NCBI GenBank assembly: GCA_036558305.1
Contig: DATBFX010000382.1
Location: 1 to 26,836, forward strand
DNA from: DATBFX01 sp036558305
Lineage (GTDB): Bacteria; Chloroflexota; Chloroflexia; Thermomicrobiales; UBA6265
Direction: 5' to 3'
DNA length: 26,836 bases
The translations under genes were made by a program, and so were the position numbers. Numbering within the stretch: the first letter of the stretch is position 1; every line of letters starts with the position of its first letter. Shown piece after piece: positions 1 to 8,570 of the stretch. The notes beneath the pieces were generated by a model. That model saw only the letters and a program-made list of their open reading frames with translations. It had not been told where the DNA came from and made no database searches.

Positions 1-35
1 CTGGACATCCTGAGCGCCAGCGAAGGACCTCCCCG

Positions 36-1778
36 TCAGTTCTCCAGTCCCGCCTTCCGCCGCTCGCTCGTCGCGATCTCGGCGAGTTTCTCCCGAATGG
101 CCCTGACCCCTTCGGCCACCGGGGCAAATGTCGCCTCTGCCTCGGTGCGGACCTTCATCTCGATTTCGCCCCTCGCCAGGGTCCGAGGACTCACCGAGAC
201 GCGGAGCGGATTGCCGATCAGATCGGCGTCGTTGAATTTCACGCCGGCCCGATCCTGGCGGTCGTCGTAGAGCACCTCGACACCGGCGGCGGTCAGGTCG
301 GCATCGAGGCGATCGGCGGCGGCGGTCGTCTCGGCGTCGTCGGCAGGGGCGAGCGAGAGGAGGGAGACGTGGAACGGCGCGACGGCGAGCGGCCAGGTGA
401 TGCCGCGGTCGTCGTATCGTTGCTCCACGATCGAGGCCGCCGCCCGACCGCTGCCGATGCCGTAGGAACCCATCACGATCGGGTGCGCCTTCCCCTCGGC
501 GTCGAGGTAGGTTGCACCCAACGACTCGCTGTAGCGGGTGCCGAGTTTGAAGACGTTGCCGATCTCGATCGCCCGCTCGGCCCGCATCGGCGTCCCGCAG
601 ACGGGGCAGGGGAACCCGTCCTCGGCAGAGGCGATAGCGGCGACGACGTCTGCCTGGTAGTCGCGGCCGAGGTTGACGTTTTTCAGGTGATAGCCGGCGC
701 GGTTCGCCCCGGCCACGAGGTTCGGGCTGTCGCGGACGCTCTCGTCGACGACGATGAAGGCGCCCTTGACCCCGACCGGCGACCCATAGCCCGGTTCCGC
801 CCCGATCGCCCGGATCTCCTCCGCCGTCGCCGGTGTCAACGTCGGCTCCTTGGCGACCTTGCGCAATTCCGTCTCGTTGACGTCGAGATCGCCGCGGATG
901 ACCACAAAAACGAATTTGCCGCTTCCCCCCTTGTAGAAGACCGCCTTGGCGGTGCGGGAGGTCGGAACGCCGAGGAGTTTGGCGAGCGCCTCGATCGTCG
1001 GCGTCTCCGGCGTGGCGACCTCTTCGAGCGGGAGTGGCTCCTCGGCGGCGGGTTTGTCGCGGCGGAACGTCGCCACCTCGCGGTTCGCGGCATAGTCCCC
1101 CTTGGCACAGATCAGAATCGTGTCCTCACCGTTCGGAGAGAGGGCCATGAACTCGTGGGACGCCGAGCCACCCATCATCCCGACGTCGGCGCCGACGACG
1201 ATGAAGTTGAGCCCGCAGCGGCGGAAAATTCGATCGTAGGCCTTCCAGTGGAGTTGGTAAGCGACGTCGAGCCCCGCCTCGTCCGCGTCCAGACTGTAGG
1301 AGTCCTTCATCGTGAACTCGCGGACGCGGATCAAGCCGCCGCGCGCTCGCGGCTCGTCGCGGAACTTGGTTTGCAGGTGGTACACGATTTGCGGCAACTG
1401 CCGGTAGGAGTTGATCTCCTGCCGCGCCAGGTCGGTAACCACCTCCTCGTGGGTCATTGCGAGGACCATGTCACGGTCGGCCCGGTCGGTAAAGCGGGCC
1501 ATCTCCGGGCCGACCGTGTAGTAGCGGCCGGACTCTTTCCAGATGTCGGCCGGATGGACGACCGGCATCATCATCTCCTGGCCGCCGATCGCGTCCATCT
1601 CCTCGCGGATGATCTGCTCGACCTTGCGGACGACGCGCCAACCGAGCGGGAGGAGGCTGAAGATGCCGGCGCCGAGGGGCCGAATCATCGCCGCGCGCAC
1701 CATCAACTGGTTGCTGAGCAATTCGACGTCGCCCGGCGCCTCCCGCAGCGTTCGTCCGAACAGGTGTGACATCCGCAT
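36..1778 (-). CDS. proS: Proline--tRNA ligase (ProRS, bacterial type with editing insertion)
   Basis: Charges tRNA(Pro) with proline in the cytoplasm. The predicted protein has 580 residues, close to the ~570 usual for bacterial ProRS. Class II motif 2 is visible around residues 139-163 (FRDEPRARGG, then REFTMKDSYSLD), and motif 3 at 437-445 (GSYGIGSGR). Residues ~225-400 form the insertion typical of bacterial ProRS, which edits mischarged alanine; it ends near a CPVCG pair at 391-395. The C-terminal anticodon-binding domain follows from ~465 (LAVAPFHVSLLSL). The open frame continues far upstream, but Arg/Pro-rich translation there looks like a shadow. I chose the ATG at 1778 because GAGGAAGAG lies just upstream and the family N-terminus (SxLFxxTLREAP) begins there; a second ATG sits two codons in (1772). 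It diverges from the DUF349 gene across a ~280-bp gap. Confidence 0.96.
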   Translation of the reverse strand: MRMSHLFGRTLREAPGDVELLSNQLMVRAAMIRPLGAGIFSLLPLGWRVVRKVEQIIREEMDAIGGQEMMMPVVHPADIWKESGRYYTVGPEMARFTDRADRDMVLAMTHEEVVTDLARQEINSYRQLPQIVYHLQTKFRDEPRARGGLIRVREFTMKDSYSLDADEAGLDVAYQLHWKAYDRIFRRCGLNFIVVGADVGMMGGSASHEFMALSPNGEDTILICAKGDYAANREVATFRRDKPAAEEPLPLEEVATPETPTIEALAKLLGVPTSRTAKAVFYKGGSGKFVFVVIRGDLDVNETELRKVAKEPTLTPATAEEIRAIGAEPGYGSPVGVKGAFIVVDESVRDSPNLVAGANRAGYHLKNVNLGRDYQADVVAAIASAEDGFPCPVCGTPMRAERAIEIGNVFKLGTRYSESLGATYLDAEGKAHPIVMGSYGIGSGRAAASIVEQRYDDRGITWPLAVAPFHVSLLSLAPADDAETTAAADRLDADLTAAGVEVLYDDRQDRAGVKFNDADLIGNPLRVSVSPRTLARGEIEMKVRTEAEATFAPVAEGVRAIREKLAEIATSERRKAGLEN

Positions 1779-2059
1779 GGGTCGTCTCTTCCTCGCCTTC
1801 TCCGCGAAACCGGAACGGACCGGCGTCAGGGTCTCAGATCGCCAAACTGGTGCAGGATAGAGCGCGGCGGCAGAACAGGGCAATAGGGCAAAATGCGCGT
1901 CGGCATCTATAATGAAAACGAGCATGCGAGCGCGGGATACCGAGAACGGGTAAACTTTCCGGTATCGTTGCGGGTTGGAGACGACCGAGCACAAGTCCGC
2001 AACCCGGGGCGCCCGCCAGCGGCGCCTGACGCGGATTGGGGAGCGATTCGGCACGAACA
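1779..2059. promoter_or_regulatory. Divergent intergenic region between proS and the DUF349 gene
   Basis: This 281-bp gap should hold both promoters. A consensus-like TATAAT lies at 1908-1913 on the plus strand, and the same AT-rich patch reads as TATAGA on the minus strand. I see no good -35 for either. Two short inverted repeats follow: GATACCG (1936-1942) with CGGTATC (1960-1966), and GTTGCGG (1967-1973) with CCGCAAC (1997-2003). They could be operators or leader hairpins of the DUF349 transcript. I did not find a T-box specifier or antiterminator for proS. Confidence 0.35.
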
Positions 2060-3967
2060 ATGATGAACGACACACACACGCAACTGGATCAGGACCTCGC
2101 AGAAGCGACCGACGTGCAAGCGGTGGCGGGCAACGGCGTACCGACCGAGACGGTGCCCACCGCGGCTGAACCGACGGCGGAGCGGCCCGAGTCCTCGACG
2201 ATCGACGCGATCGATGCTGCCAAACCCGGCGAAACCGGCGAGGCGACCGAAGCGGCAACCGCCGAGCATGACGTCGTGCCCGCGGCCGAAGTCGAGACAC
2301 CCGCCATCGAGCAGAACGGCGGCACCGTCGAGGCATCTTCGGACGAAACGTCGACAGCGGAAGCGGAGGCCGCACTCGTCGCCGAGGCGATCGAAGCGAC
2401 GGACGGACTCGCCGAGCCGGAGGCGCCCGCGGCGGCAGACGCCGCTGCGGCAGAGACGGATCTGTTGCCGGCGCCCGCCGCGGCGGAACCGGTAGCGGAG
2501 ATCGTCGATGAGCCGGTCGTCGGCCAGGCGCCGACCGAACCGGACGCGGTACCGGTCGAGATCGATGCGGCCAGCCCGGAGGCGTTGGCGGCCCCGGTCG
2601 CGACCGAGCCGACGGCGGTCGAGGACGATGCGCCGCAGCGACTCGCCAGGCTGGAAGAGCAGGTGGCATCGCTGACGGAGGCCGTCACGGCGGCCGCCAA
2701 TCGCGCCACCTTCCTCGGTCGGGTCCGACGCCTGATGGCGCAAGTCCCGGAGGAACTGGGCGAGCGGGCGGCGGCGATCCGCACCCGGCTCGGCGAACTG
2801 GAACGCGAGATCCTGGACCAGATCGAGGAGCGGATCAAACTCAAGGAGGCGATCGTCGTCCGCGCCGAGGCGCTGGCCGGTTCCAACGAATGGAAGGCCA
2901 CCGGGGAGGCGATGCGCGGGCTGTTCGAGCAGTGGAAAGCGATCGGGTCCGCCGGTCACGACGCCGAAGACCCGCTCTGGAAACGGTTCCAGGCGGCGCG
3001 CGACACCTTCTCGCAGCGCCGCAACGAGTGGTTCGAGGGCCGGCAAAAGGAATGGGCGGCCAACCGCGAAAAGAAGGACGCCCTCTGCGTCCGCGCCGAG
3101 GAATTGAGCGACTCGACCGAGTGGCGACCGACGGCGGACGCGATGCGCGGGTTGATGGCCGAATGGAAAACCATCGGCTCCGCCGGGCGGGAATCGGACG
3201 ACGCGCTTTGGAGCCGGTTCCGCGCCGCCCAGCAGATCTTCTTCGACCGCCGGTCTGCCACCTACGACGAGAACCGCCGCCGCAAGGAAGAACTCTGCGT
3301 CCAGGCCGAAGCCGAGAGCGATTCGACCGACTGGCGCGCCACCGCCGAGACGATGAAAGGACTCCAGGCGGCCTGGAAGGACGTCGGTCCGGTCGGGAGC
3401 CGCGATCTCGAAGACCAACTCTGGACGCGATTCCGCGCCGCCACTCAGGCGTTCTTCGAGCGCCGCGGTTCGAGTTTCGCCGAACGCGACCGCGACGAAG
3501 CCGACAACCTCCGCCGCAAGGAAGAACTCTGCGTCGCCGCCGAGGCGCTCGCCGTCGCCGCCGATCCGGTCGCGGCGACCGAAGAAGCGAAGGCGCTGCA
3601 GGCCGAGTGGAAGACGATCGGTCCCGTCCGTCGCGACCGCGGCGACGCCCTTTGGGGACGTTTCCGCGCCGCCTGCGACCGCATCTTTGAGAACGCGGTC
3701 AACGAGCGGGCGCGCCGTCAAGTCGCCTGGTCGTTGAAGATGCGCGAAGCGCTGGAGCGGAAAGAGGAGCAACTCGCCCGCCTCGAAGAGGCGATCAGCC
3801 ACGACGAGGCGACGGTCCAACGCTGGCAGGCTTCGCTGGCGACCCGACCCGACGACGGCGTCGCCGCCAAGATCGCCGACACGACTGCCCGCATCGAGGA
3901 GAAACGCACCCGCGCCGCCGACCTCAAATCGTCGATCGACGACATCCGAGCGAAGATGAAGCCGTGA
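2060..3967 (+). CDS. DUF349-repeat protein with long acidic low-complexity N-terminus
   Basis: Function unknown. The protein is about 635 residues, cytoplasmic, with no signal peptide. Residues 1 to ~195 are Ala/Glu/Pro/Thr-rich and acidic, with no predicted fold. Residues ~195-270 look coiled (LARLEEQVASLTEAV onward). Four DUF349 repeats follow, starting near residues 271, 346, 416 and 495. Each has a W..T....M..L...WK.IG core, then a LW.RF.AA...FF.RR segment; the fourth repeat lacks the first tryptophan. The C-terminal ~75 residues are again coiled. The open frame could begin at a TTG at 2036, but the tandem ATGs at 2060 and 2063 are more likely, with GGGGAG about 17 bases upstream, which is a long spacing. 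The gene converges on the PLP enzyme gene, with a repeat hairpin between the two. DUF349 proteins have no settled role, so I assign none. Confidence 0.85.
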   Translation: MMNDTHTQLDQDLAEATDVQAVAGNGVPTETVPTAAEPTAERPESSTIDAIDAAKPGETGEATEAATAEHDVVPAAEVETPAIEQNGGTVEASSDETSTAEAEAALVAEAIEATDGLAEPEAPAAADAAAAETDLLPAPAAAEPVAEIVDEPVVGQAPTEPDAVPVEIDAASPEALAAPVATEPTAVEDDAPQRLARLEEQVASLTEAVTAAANRATFLGRVRRLMAQVPEELGERAAAIRTRLGELEREILDQIEERIKLKEAIVVRAEALAGSNEWKATGEAMRGLFEQWKAIGSAGHDAEDPLWKRFQAARDTFSQRRNEWFEGRQKEWAANREKKDALCVRAEELSDSTEWRPTADAMRGLMAEWKTIGSAGRESDDALWSRFRAAQQIFFDRRSATYDENRRRKEELCVQAEAESDSTDWRATAETMKGLQAAWKDVGPVGSRDLEDQLWTRFRAATQAFFERRGSSFAERDRDEADNLRRKEELCVAAEALAVAADPVAATEEAKALQAEWKTIGPVRRDRGDALWGRFRAACDRIFENAVNERARRQVAWSLKMREALERKEEQLARLEEAISHDEATVQRWQASLATRPDDGVAAKIADTTARIEEKRTRAADLKSSIDDIRAKMKP

Positions 3968-3970
3968 GCT

Positions 3971-4042
3971 AGACGGACAGACGGACAGACGGACAGACGG
4001 AATAGCACCGTTCTACTGTCCGTCTGTCCGTCTGTCCGTCTG
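3971..4042. repeat. 8-bp tandem repeat forming a 26-bp perfect hairpin between convergent genes
   Basis: The unit AGACGGAC is repeated almost four times at 3971-4001. Its complement is repeated more than three times at 4016-4042. Bases 3971-3996 can pair perfectly with 4016-4041 around a 19-base loop, and other registers are possible because of the 8-base period. The hairpin sits between the stop codon of the DUF349 gene (3967) and the stop of the minus-strand PLP enzyme (4013-4015), so it probably ends both transcripts. There is no clear T-tract. The right half is coding and supplies the last residues of the PLP enzyme. Confidence 0.85.
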
Positions 4043-5164
4043 CGCAAGCGCCCGATCCAGGTCGCGCCAGAGGTCTTCGACGTCTTCCAGGCCGACCGAG
4101 AGGCGGAGGAGGGCGGGGTCGGCGGTTTCGCCGGCCCACCGGGCGCGGCGTTCGATCAGCGATTCGACGCCGCCGAGACTCGTCGCCGGCACCCAGACGT
4201 GCACGGCGTCGACGACGGCCTGCGCCGCCGAGGCACCGCCCCTGACCAGCAGCGAGAAGATCCCGCCGAAGCCGCCGTCCATCTGGCGGGACGCGACCTC
4301 GTTCCCCGGATCGTCCGGCAGCCCCGGATAGTAGACGCGTTCCACGGCGGGATGGCGGTGGGCGCGAGCGGCGAGTTCGAGCGCGGCGGCCGCCTGGTGC
4401 CTTACCCGCAACGGCATCGTTTGAAGTCCGCGCCGCGCCAACCAGGAGGAGACCCCGTCCGGTTGCGTCCCCGACGAGTTGCGGCGCGACCGCAACCGGG
4501 CCGCGAGCTGGCGATCGGCGCAGGCGGCCGCACCCAGGATGAGGTCGCTGTGACCGCCGATGTATTTGGTCGCGCTGTGCATCACCGCGATGGCGCCGTA
4601 TTCGAGCGGACGTTGCAAGATGGGCGTCGCAAACGTGTTGTCGCAGGCCCACGGCACGCCCCGCCTCGCGGCGAGCTTCCCGATCGCCTCCAGATCGCAG
4701 ACGGCCAGGAGCGGATTGGTCGGCGTTTCCGTCCAGAGGAACGACGCACCGTCGAGTGCCCGGTCGAGGGCGGCGAGATCGTTCGGATCGACGAGACGTA
4801 CCTCGACGCCGCGGGCAGGGAAGACCTCCTGGGCGCGGACGCGGATGCCGTAGTAGGCGTCCTCCGGCAGGACGAGTGCGGTCCCCGGTTTGGCCTCGTC
4901 GAGGATCGCGTTGGCGGCGGCGATCCCCGCGTTGAACAGGACGGCATCGACGCCGCCTTCCAATCGCGCGAGCGCAGCTTCCAGCGGGTCGTAGGCGGGG
5001 CTGCCGCCGCGCGCGTAGGACGGCAGACCGGGCGCGGGATCGCCCGCGAGGACGAAGGTCGACGCCATGTGGATGGGCGGCGCGACGCCGTCGCCCGTGA
5101 CCCCGTCGATCCCGCCCTTGACGGCGATCGTCGCCGGTCCGTACATCTCGCCGTCAGCACCCAT
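4013..5164 (-). CDS. Trans-sulfuration PLP enzyme (cystathionine gamma-synthase / gamma-lyase family)
   Basis: A Cys/Met-metabolism PLP-dependent enzyme of 383 residues, the usual family length. The substrate-domain signature APPIHMASTF is at residues ~29-37. The cofactor-binding ETPTNP is at 146-151 and CDNTFATP at 174-181. The Schiff-base lysine is K200 in HSATKYIGGHSD. Sequence alone does not separate cystathionine gamma-synthase, cystathionine lyase and related gamma-lyases, so I give no symbol. The ATG at 5164 has a strong GGAAGGAAGGG upstream on the minus strand. The C-terminal tail (QTDRRTDGQ) is encoded by the 8-bp tandem repeat and is unlikely to be part of the fold; the repeat seems to have replaced or extended the original 3' end. 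It diverges from the secreted propeller gene at 5335. Confidence 0.9.
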   Translation of the reverse strand: MGADGEMYGPATIAVKGGIDGVTGDGVAPPIHMASTFVLAGDPAPGLPSYARGGSPAYDPLEAALARLEGGVDAVLFNAGIAAANAILDEAKPGTALVLPEDAYYGIRVRAQEVFPARGVEVRLVDPNDLAALDRALDGASFLWTETPTNPLLAVCDLEAIGKLAARRGVPWACDNTFATPILQRPLEYGAIAVMHSATKYIGGHSDLILGAAACADRQLAARLRSRRNSSGTQPDGVSSWLARRGLQTMPLRVRHQAAAALELAARAHRHPAVERVYYPGLPDDPGNEVASRQMDGGFGGIFSLLVRGGASAAQAVVDAVHVWVPATSLGGVESLIERRARWAGETADPALLRLSVGLEDVEDLWRDLDRALAQTDRRTDGQ

Positions 5165-5334
5165 CGAAGCCCTTCCTTCCTCTTGGCACCACCCAACACG
5201 GACGACGGGATTCTATCCAGCGGCGGCGACGGACGACAGTGCAAGGGAACCAATCGGCGGGCGTCGTTGTAGGTAGGGTTGCACCAGTATCACGATTCCG
5301 TGGGCGGATTTCGAATCTCTCAGGAGGGAAAGCG

Positions 5335-6558
5335 ATGCGCGATCCACGATCTCACCGGCCCTCATGGCGGCGACACGCCGGTACCGCTTTGCGGGCGCTC
5401 TTGTGCGCCTTCGTGCTCCTCGCAATCGGAACGTCGACGGCGGTCGCCAAAGAAAACCAGGTCTTCCTCGCGCGACCGGATGGCCCCGGCGGCAAACTGG
5501 TCGGTTACGACACGACCACCGGTTCCCCCATTTTCACGTTGCCGCCGGGCCTGATGACCGCCGACGGTCAGCGCTACGTCGCGGCCTCGGCGAACGGCGA
5601 CGAGACGCGCATCACGTTCTACGAACCCGGCCACGGGGCCGTGGACGAGAGCGTCGACATCGACGGCTCGTGGGAGTTGCACGGCATCTCCGCGACCGGC
5701 GCCTGGTTGGGATTGCGGCGGCCCCCCACCGACGCCGAACTCGCGGCTTGGAAAGCCGGTGACGGCATGCAGACCGACATCGCGATCCTCGACACCGTCT
5801 CCAGCCGGATCAGCGACGAGATCCATCTGGACGGCAACTTCGACATCGACGGCGTGTCCAGGTACGGCGACGCGCTCTTCCTTCTGCAACACGTGGACGC
5901 CAAGGATGCGACGCACTACCAGATCCGCCTCTACGACCTGAAGGAAGATTCCCTCTACCCCGACCCGCTCCGCGACAAGCGCGAACCCGACGAGGAGATG
6001 ACCGGGTACGCCTGGGACGGCACGGCCTCCGCGGACGGTCAGTGGCTCCTGACGCTCTACCTCAACACGCGGGAACAGACCGCCTTCGTCCATAGCCTCA
6101 ACCTCGACGACCGCTATCCGGTCTGCATCGATCTTCCCTCGGCCGACGGTGACATGGCGAAACTGCGCGCCTACACCATCACGATGGCACCCGATGGCAT
6201 GCGCGCCTACGCCGCCAACCCGGTTCTGGGCCGCCTCGCCGTCCTCGACCTCTCGTCGTGGACCGTCCAGCACGTCGCCTCCTTCCCCGCCGTGACACCC
6301 GCCCCGTCGGACGGGCGGTCCGCGGCGCGCAGCCTCCTCTCCCCCGATGGCAAGACGCTCTACTTCACCGCCGGCAAAGTCGTCTGGGCGTACGAGACCA
6401 CGTCGGGCACGGTCGACCACTCCTACCAGGCCCCCTCCTCGGTCGCCGGCATCGGCCTCAACCCGGACGGAACCCGGCTCCTCATCGCCGACGGCGAGGG
6501 CAAGGTGACCGCAATCGACCTGGCGAGCGGGAAGTTGGTCGCGCTTGCTGGCGCGTAG
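5335..6558 (+). CDS. Secreted beta-propeller-like protein (WD40/YncE-type repeats)
   Basis: A predicted exported protein of about 407 residues with no assigned function. Residues 1 to ~40 form a classical signal peptide: an Arg-rich start, a hydrophobic stretch (ALRALLCAFVLLAIG), then a small-residue cleavage area (STAVAKE). The rest is rich in repeated strand-turn units such as LSPDGKTLYFTAG and LNPDGTRLLIADGEGKV, as in WD40-like or lactonase-like seven-bladed propellers. No catalytic residues are recognisable. The open frame extends to 5239, but the ATG at 5335 follows AGGAGGG (5322-5328) at good spacing and begins the signal peptide. It is divergent from the PLP enzyme gene and followed by a hairpin at 6571-6606, so it is probably monocistronic. 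Confidence 0.8.
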   Translation: MRDPRSHRPSWRRHAGTALRALLCAFVLLAIGTSTAVAKENQVFLARPDGPGGKLVGYDTTTGSPIFTLPPGLMTADGQRYVAASANGDETRITFYEPGHGAVDESVDIDGSWELHGISATGAWLGLRRPPTDAELAAWKAGDGMQTDIAILDTVSSRISDEIHLDGNFDIDGVSRYGDALFLLQHVDAKDATHYQIRLYDLKEDSLYPDPLRDKREPDEEMTGYAWDGTASADGQWLLTLYLNTREQTAFVHSLNLDDRYPVCIDLPSADGDMAKLRAYTITMAPDGMRAYAANPVLGRLAVLDLSSWTVQHVASFPAVTPAPSDGRSAARSLLSPDGKTLYFTAGKVVWAYETTSGTVDHSYQAPSSVAGIGLNPDGTRLLIADGEGKVTAIDLASGKLVALAGA

Positions 6559-6570
6559 TCCCGATCAACG

Positions 6571-6606
6571 CGACGAACGAGGAGAGGTCCTGACCTCTGC
6601 TCGTCG
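6571..6606 (+). terminator. Hairpin after the secreted propeller gene
   Basis: An imperfect inverted repeat starts 12 bases after the stop. The CGACGA...GAGAGGTC arm pairs with GACCTCT...TCGTCG across a 2-base loop, with small bulges. There is no T-tract, so it may act with Rho or protect the mRNA end rather than terminate by itself. Confidence 0.5.
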
Positions 6607-6647
6607 TGGCCGATTGGGAGCGCAACGTCTTCTTCGAGCGCCAATTC

Positions 6648-6676
6648 TTGACTAATTGATCAACTTTATGGAGAAT
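6648..6676 (+). promoter_or_regulatory. Candidate sigma-70 promoter for the first solute-binding protein gene
   Basis: TTGACT (6648-6653) is separated by 17 bases from GAGAAT (6671-6676) in an unusually AT-rich patch for this window. The spacer holds the 8-base palindrome TTGATCAA. The predicted start lies about 100 bases before the ATG at 6787. Confidence 0.5.
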
Positions 6677-6786
6677 ACCCGCGGCCGGCGGAAGCGCGAC
6701 CGTCTTTGGTCCATGTCTTGCGTCGGCGAATCGTGCCCTGCCCGATGGCGGGACGTCTGTGAATGCGCCAAAGGAGTGCTGCACAC

Positions 6787-8454
6787 ATGTCGGATCAGGA
6801 ACTGTCCCCGCTCGCTCAGCTCGTCGACGAACTGAATGCGGGACGCGTCAGCCGGCGCCGCTTCGTGGCGACGGCGACCAAACTGGGGCTGTCGGCGCCG
6901 CTCGCGGCGGCGGTCTTCGGCGCCTCGGTTCACGGCGGCGGCGCGGCCGGACGCGGCACCGCGCCCCGCGTCGCGCTCGATCGCCAGGGCGGCGGGAAAA
7001 CGCTGGTCGTCTCGTTCCCGCAGGCGACCGTCCAGCTCGATCCGGCCGTCGCCGGTTCCAACGGCTACGGCGACATCATCCCCACCAACGAAAACATCTT
7101 CGAGGGTTTGACCCGCTACAAGAACGGGACCGCCGAGATCGAACCCGCCCTCGCCGAGAGTTGGACCCGCGCCGACGACGGATTGAGCTACGTCTTCAAG
7201 ATCCGCCCGAACGTGACGTTCCACGACGGCACCCCGCTCGATGCGAAGGCGGTCGAGACCAACTTCTTGCGCCAGCTCGACGAGAACAACCCGCTGCACA
7301 CCGAGGGGATGGTCTACGTCGAGATCGTCTTCGCCGACGTCGCTTCGGTCGCCGCCACCGGCGATCTGGAGTTGACGGTCAAACTGACCCGGCCGACGAT
7401 CCTCCTTCCCGCCAACCTCGCCATCTTCGCCGCGGGCATCGCCAGCCCGACGGCGCTGGAACAGTACAAGGAGGACTTCAGCCAGCACGCCGCCGGCACC
7501 GGCCCCTTCAAACTCGACCACTGGACGAAGGACGTCGAACTCGTCCTCGTCGCCAACGACCGGTACTGGGGCGGACGGCAACCGCTCGACCGCATCGTCT
7601 TCCGCACCATCCCCGAGGACACGGTCCGCGTCTCGGAGTTGAAAACCGGCGGGGTCGACGTCGCCAACCAGATCGACTTCAAGGACGTCGCGGACGTCCA
7701 GAGCGATCCGAATCTCCAGGTCATCACCGGCACCTTCTTCAACGTCCAGTTCCTCTCGGTCAACCAGACGATCGCCCCGTTCGACAACCCCGCGGTGCGC
7801 CAGGCGCTCCAGTACGCCGTCAACAAGCAGAACATCGCCGACATCGTCTTCTACGGGAACTACACGCTCGGCGCGGGTCCGGTCGCACCCGGTCTGATCG
7901 GCTACGACGCCGACCTCGCGAACACCTATCCCTACGATCCCGACAAGGCGAAGGCGACCCTGCAACAAGCCGGCGTCACCGACGTCTCGTTCGACCTCCT
8001 CAACCGGAGCAACTCGTTCTGGCCGCTCCTCGGTCAGTTGATCCAGGCCGATCTCGATGCGGTCGGGATCAAGGCAAACCTCCAGTCGCTCGAGGACGCC
8101 GAATTCTTCTCGCAACTCGCCACGGGCAAGGTCGCGGCGTTCCTCAACGACTGGACCTGGGACAACGGCGACCCCGACAACATCATCTCCTCGCTCTTCG
8201 CCTCGGATCGCGCCACGAGCCGCCTCGGCTACAAGAACCAGCAGGTGATCGACCTGACCGCCCAGGCCCAGGAAGAACCCGACCAGGACAAACGTGCTGC
8301 CCTCTACGTCCAGATCCAGCAGCAGATCCTGGCCGACGCCGTCAGCGTCTTCCTCGGCTACCCGGCGCGGGCCGTCGGCGCGACCAAGAAGGTGCAGAAC
8401 CTGGTCTTGTCGCCGCTGGGAAGCCTCGTGCTGCGGGGGGTTGATCTCGCGTAG
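6787..8454 (+). CDS. ABC transporter substrate-binding protein, family 5 (peptide/nickel class), Tat-exported
   Basis: Extracytoplasmic binding component of a Dpp/Opp-type importer, about 555 residues. A twin-arginine signal is present at residues 22-26 (SRRRF), followed by a hydrophobic alanine-rich segment to ~47. The mature part shows the family pattern: an early KTLVVSFPQA strand, NENIFEGLTRY, LAESWTRADDGLSYVFKIRP, FHDGTPLDAKAVETNF, GTGPFKL and PAVRQALQYAVNKQNI. Family 5 proteins bind peptides, nickel, glycosides or other solutes; the ligand cannot be told here. ATG 6787 has AAGGAG ten bases upstream. There is no permease or ATPase gene next to it. The Dpp-type permeases at 17.5-19.4 kb could serve it, but the second binding protein (10.0-11.7 kb) is a nearer candidate. 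A palindrome follows the stop. Confidence 0.93.
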   Translation: MSDQELSPLAQLVDELNAGRVSRRRFVATATKLGLSAPLAAAVFGASVHGGGAAGRGTAPRVALDRQGGGKTLVVSFPQATVQLDPAVAGSNGYGDIIPTNENIFEGLTRYKNGTAEIEPALAESWTRADDGLSYVFKIRPNVTFHDGTPLDAKAVETNFLRQLDENNPLHTEGMVYVEIVFADVASVAATGDLELTVKLTRPTILLPANLAIFAAGIASPTALEQYKEDFSQHAAGTGPFKLDHWTKDVELVLVANDRYWGGRQPLDRIVFRTIPEDTVRVSELKTGGVDVANQIDFKDVADVQSDPNLQVITGTFFNVQFLSVNQTIAPFDNPAVRQALQYAVNKQNIADIVFYGNYTLGAGPVAPGLIGYDADLANTYPYDPDKAKATLQQAGVTDVSFDLLNRSNSFWPLLGQLIQADLDAVGIKANLQSLEDAEFFSQLATGKVAAFLNDWTWDNGDPDNIISSLFASDRATSRLGYKNQQVIDLTAQAQEEPDQDKRAALYVQIQQQILADAVSVFLGYPARAVGATKKVQNLVLSPLGSLVLRGVDLA

Positions 8455-8477
8455 GTTTGGGGCGACGTGCAGCCAAT

Positions 8478-8559
8478 TCGTAGGGGCGGACCGCCGTGTC
8501 CGCCCTTCTCGAATGCCGCGAACCTCGGAATGGGCAGACACGGCGGTCCGCCCCTACGA
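8478..8559. repeat. Large palindromic intergenic element (28-bp arms) between convergent genes
   Basis: Bases 8478-8505 and 8532-8559 are inverted copies with one mismatch that would be a G-U pair in RNA. Each arm has the form TCGTAGGGGCGGACCGCCGT followed by GTC(C/T)GCCC. The 26-base loop separates the stop of the binding-protein gene (8454) from the stop of the minus-strand peptidase gene (8571). Short intergenic palindromes starting GTAGGGGCG are, from memory, common in genomes of this kind. It may act as a bidirectional terminator as well as a dispersed repeat. Confidence 0.8.
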
Positions 8560-8570
8560 TAGGTTTTCTG

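Noticed and set aside
1779..2669. The long upstream extension of the proS frame (Arg/Pro-rich)
   Set aside because: It is a GC-driven open frame antisense to the DUF349 gene head. The family N-terminus and a ribosome site place the start at 1778.
1907..3820. A 637-codon minus-strand ORF opposite the DUF349 gene
   Set aside because: The translation is Arg/Gly-rich with no family resemblance, and the plus-strand frame has clear DUF349 repeats.
3971..4042. A CRISPR array
   Set aside because: The repeats are 8 bp without spacers and form a simple hairpin; no cas genes are present.
6652..8541. A 629-codon minus-strand ORF opposite the first binding protein
   Set aside because: It is a mirror of a recognisable family 5 protein; its low-complexity Asp/Val/Gly composition is typical of antisense frames in GC-rich DNA.
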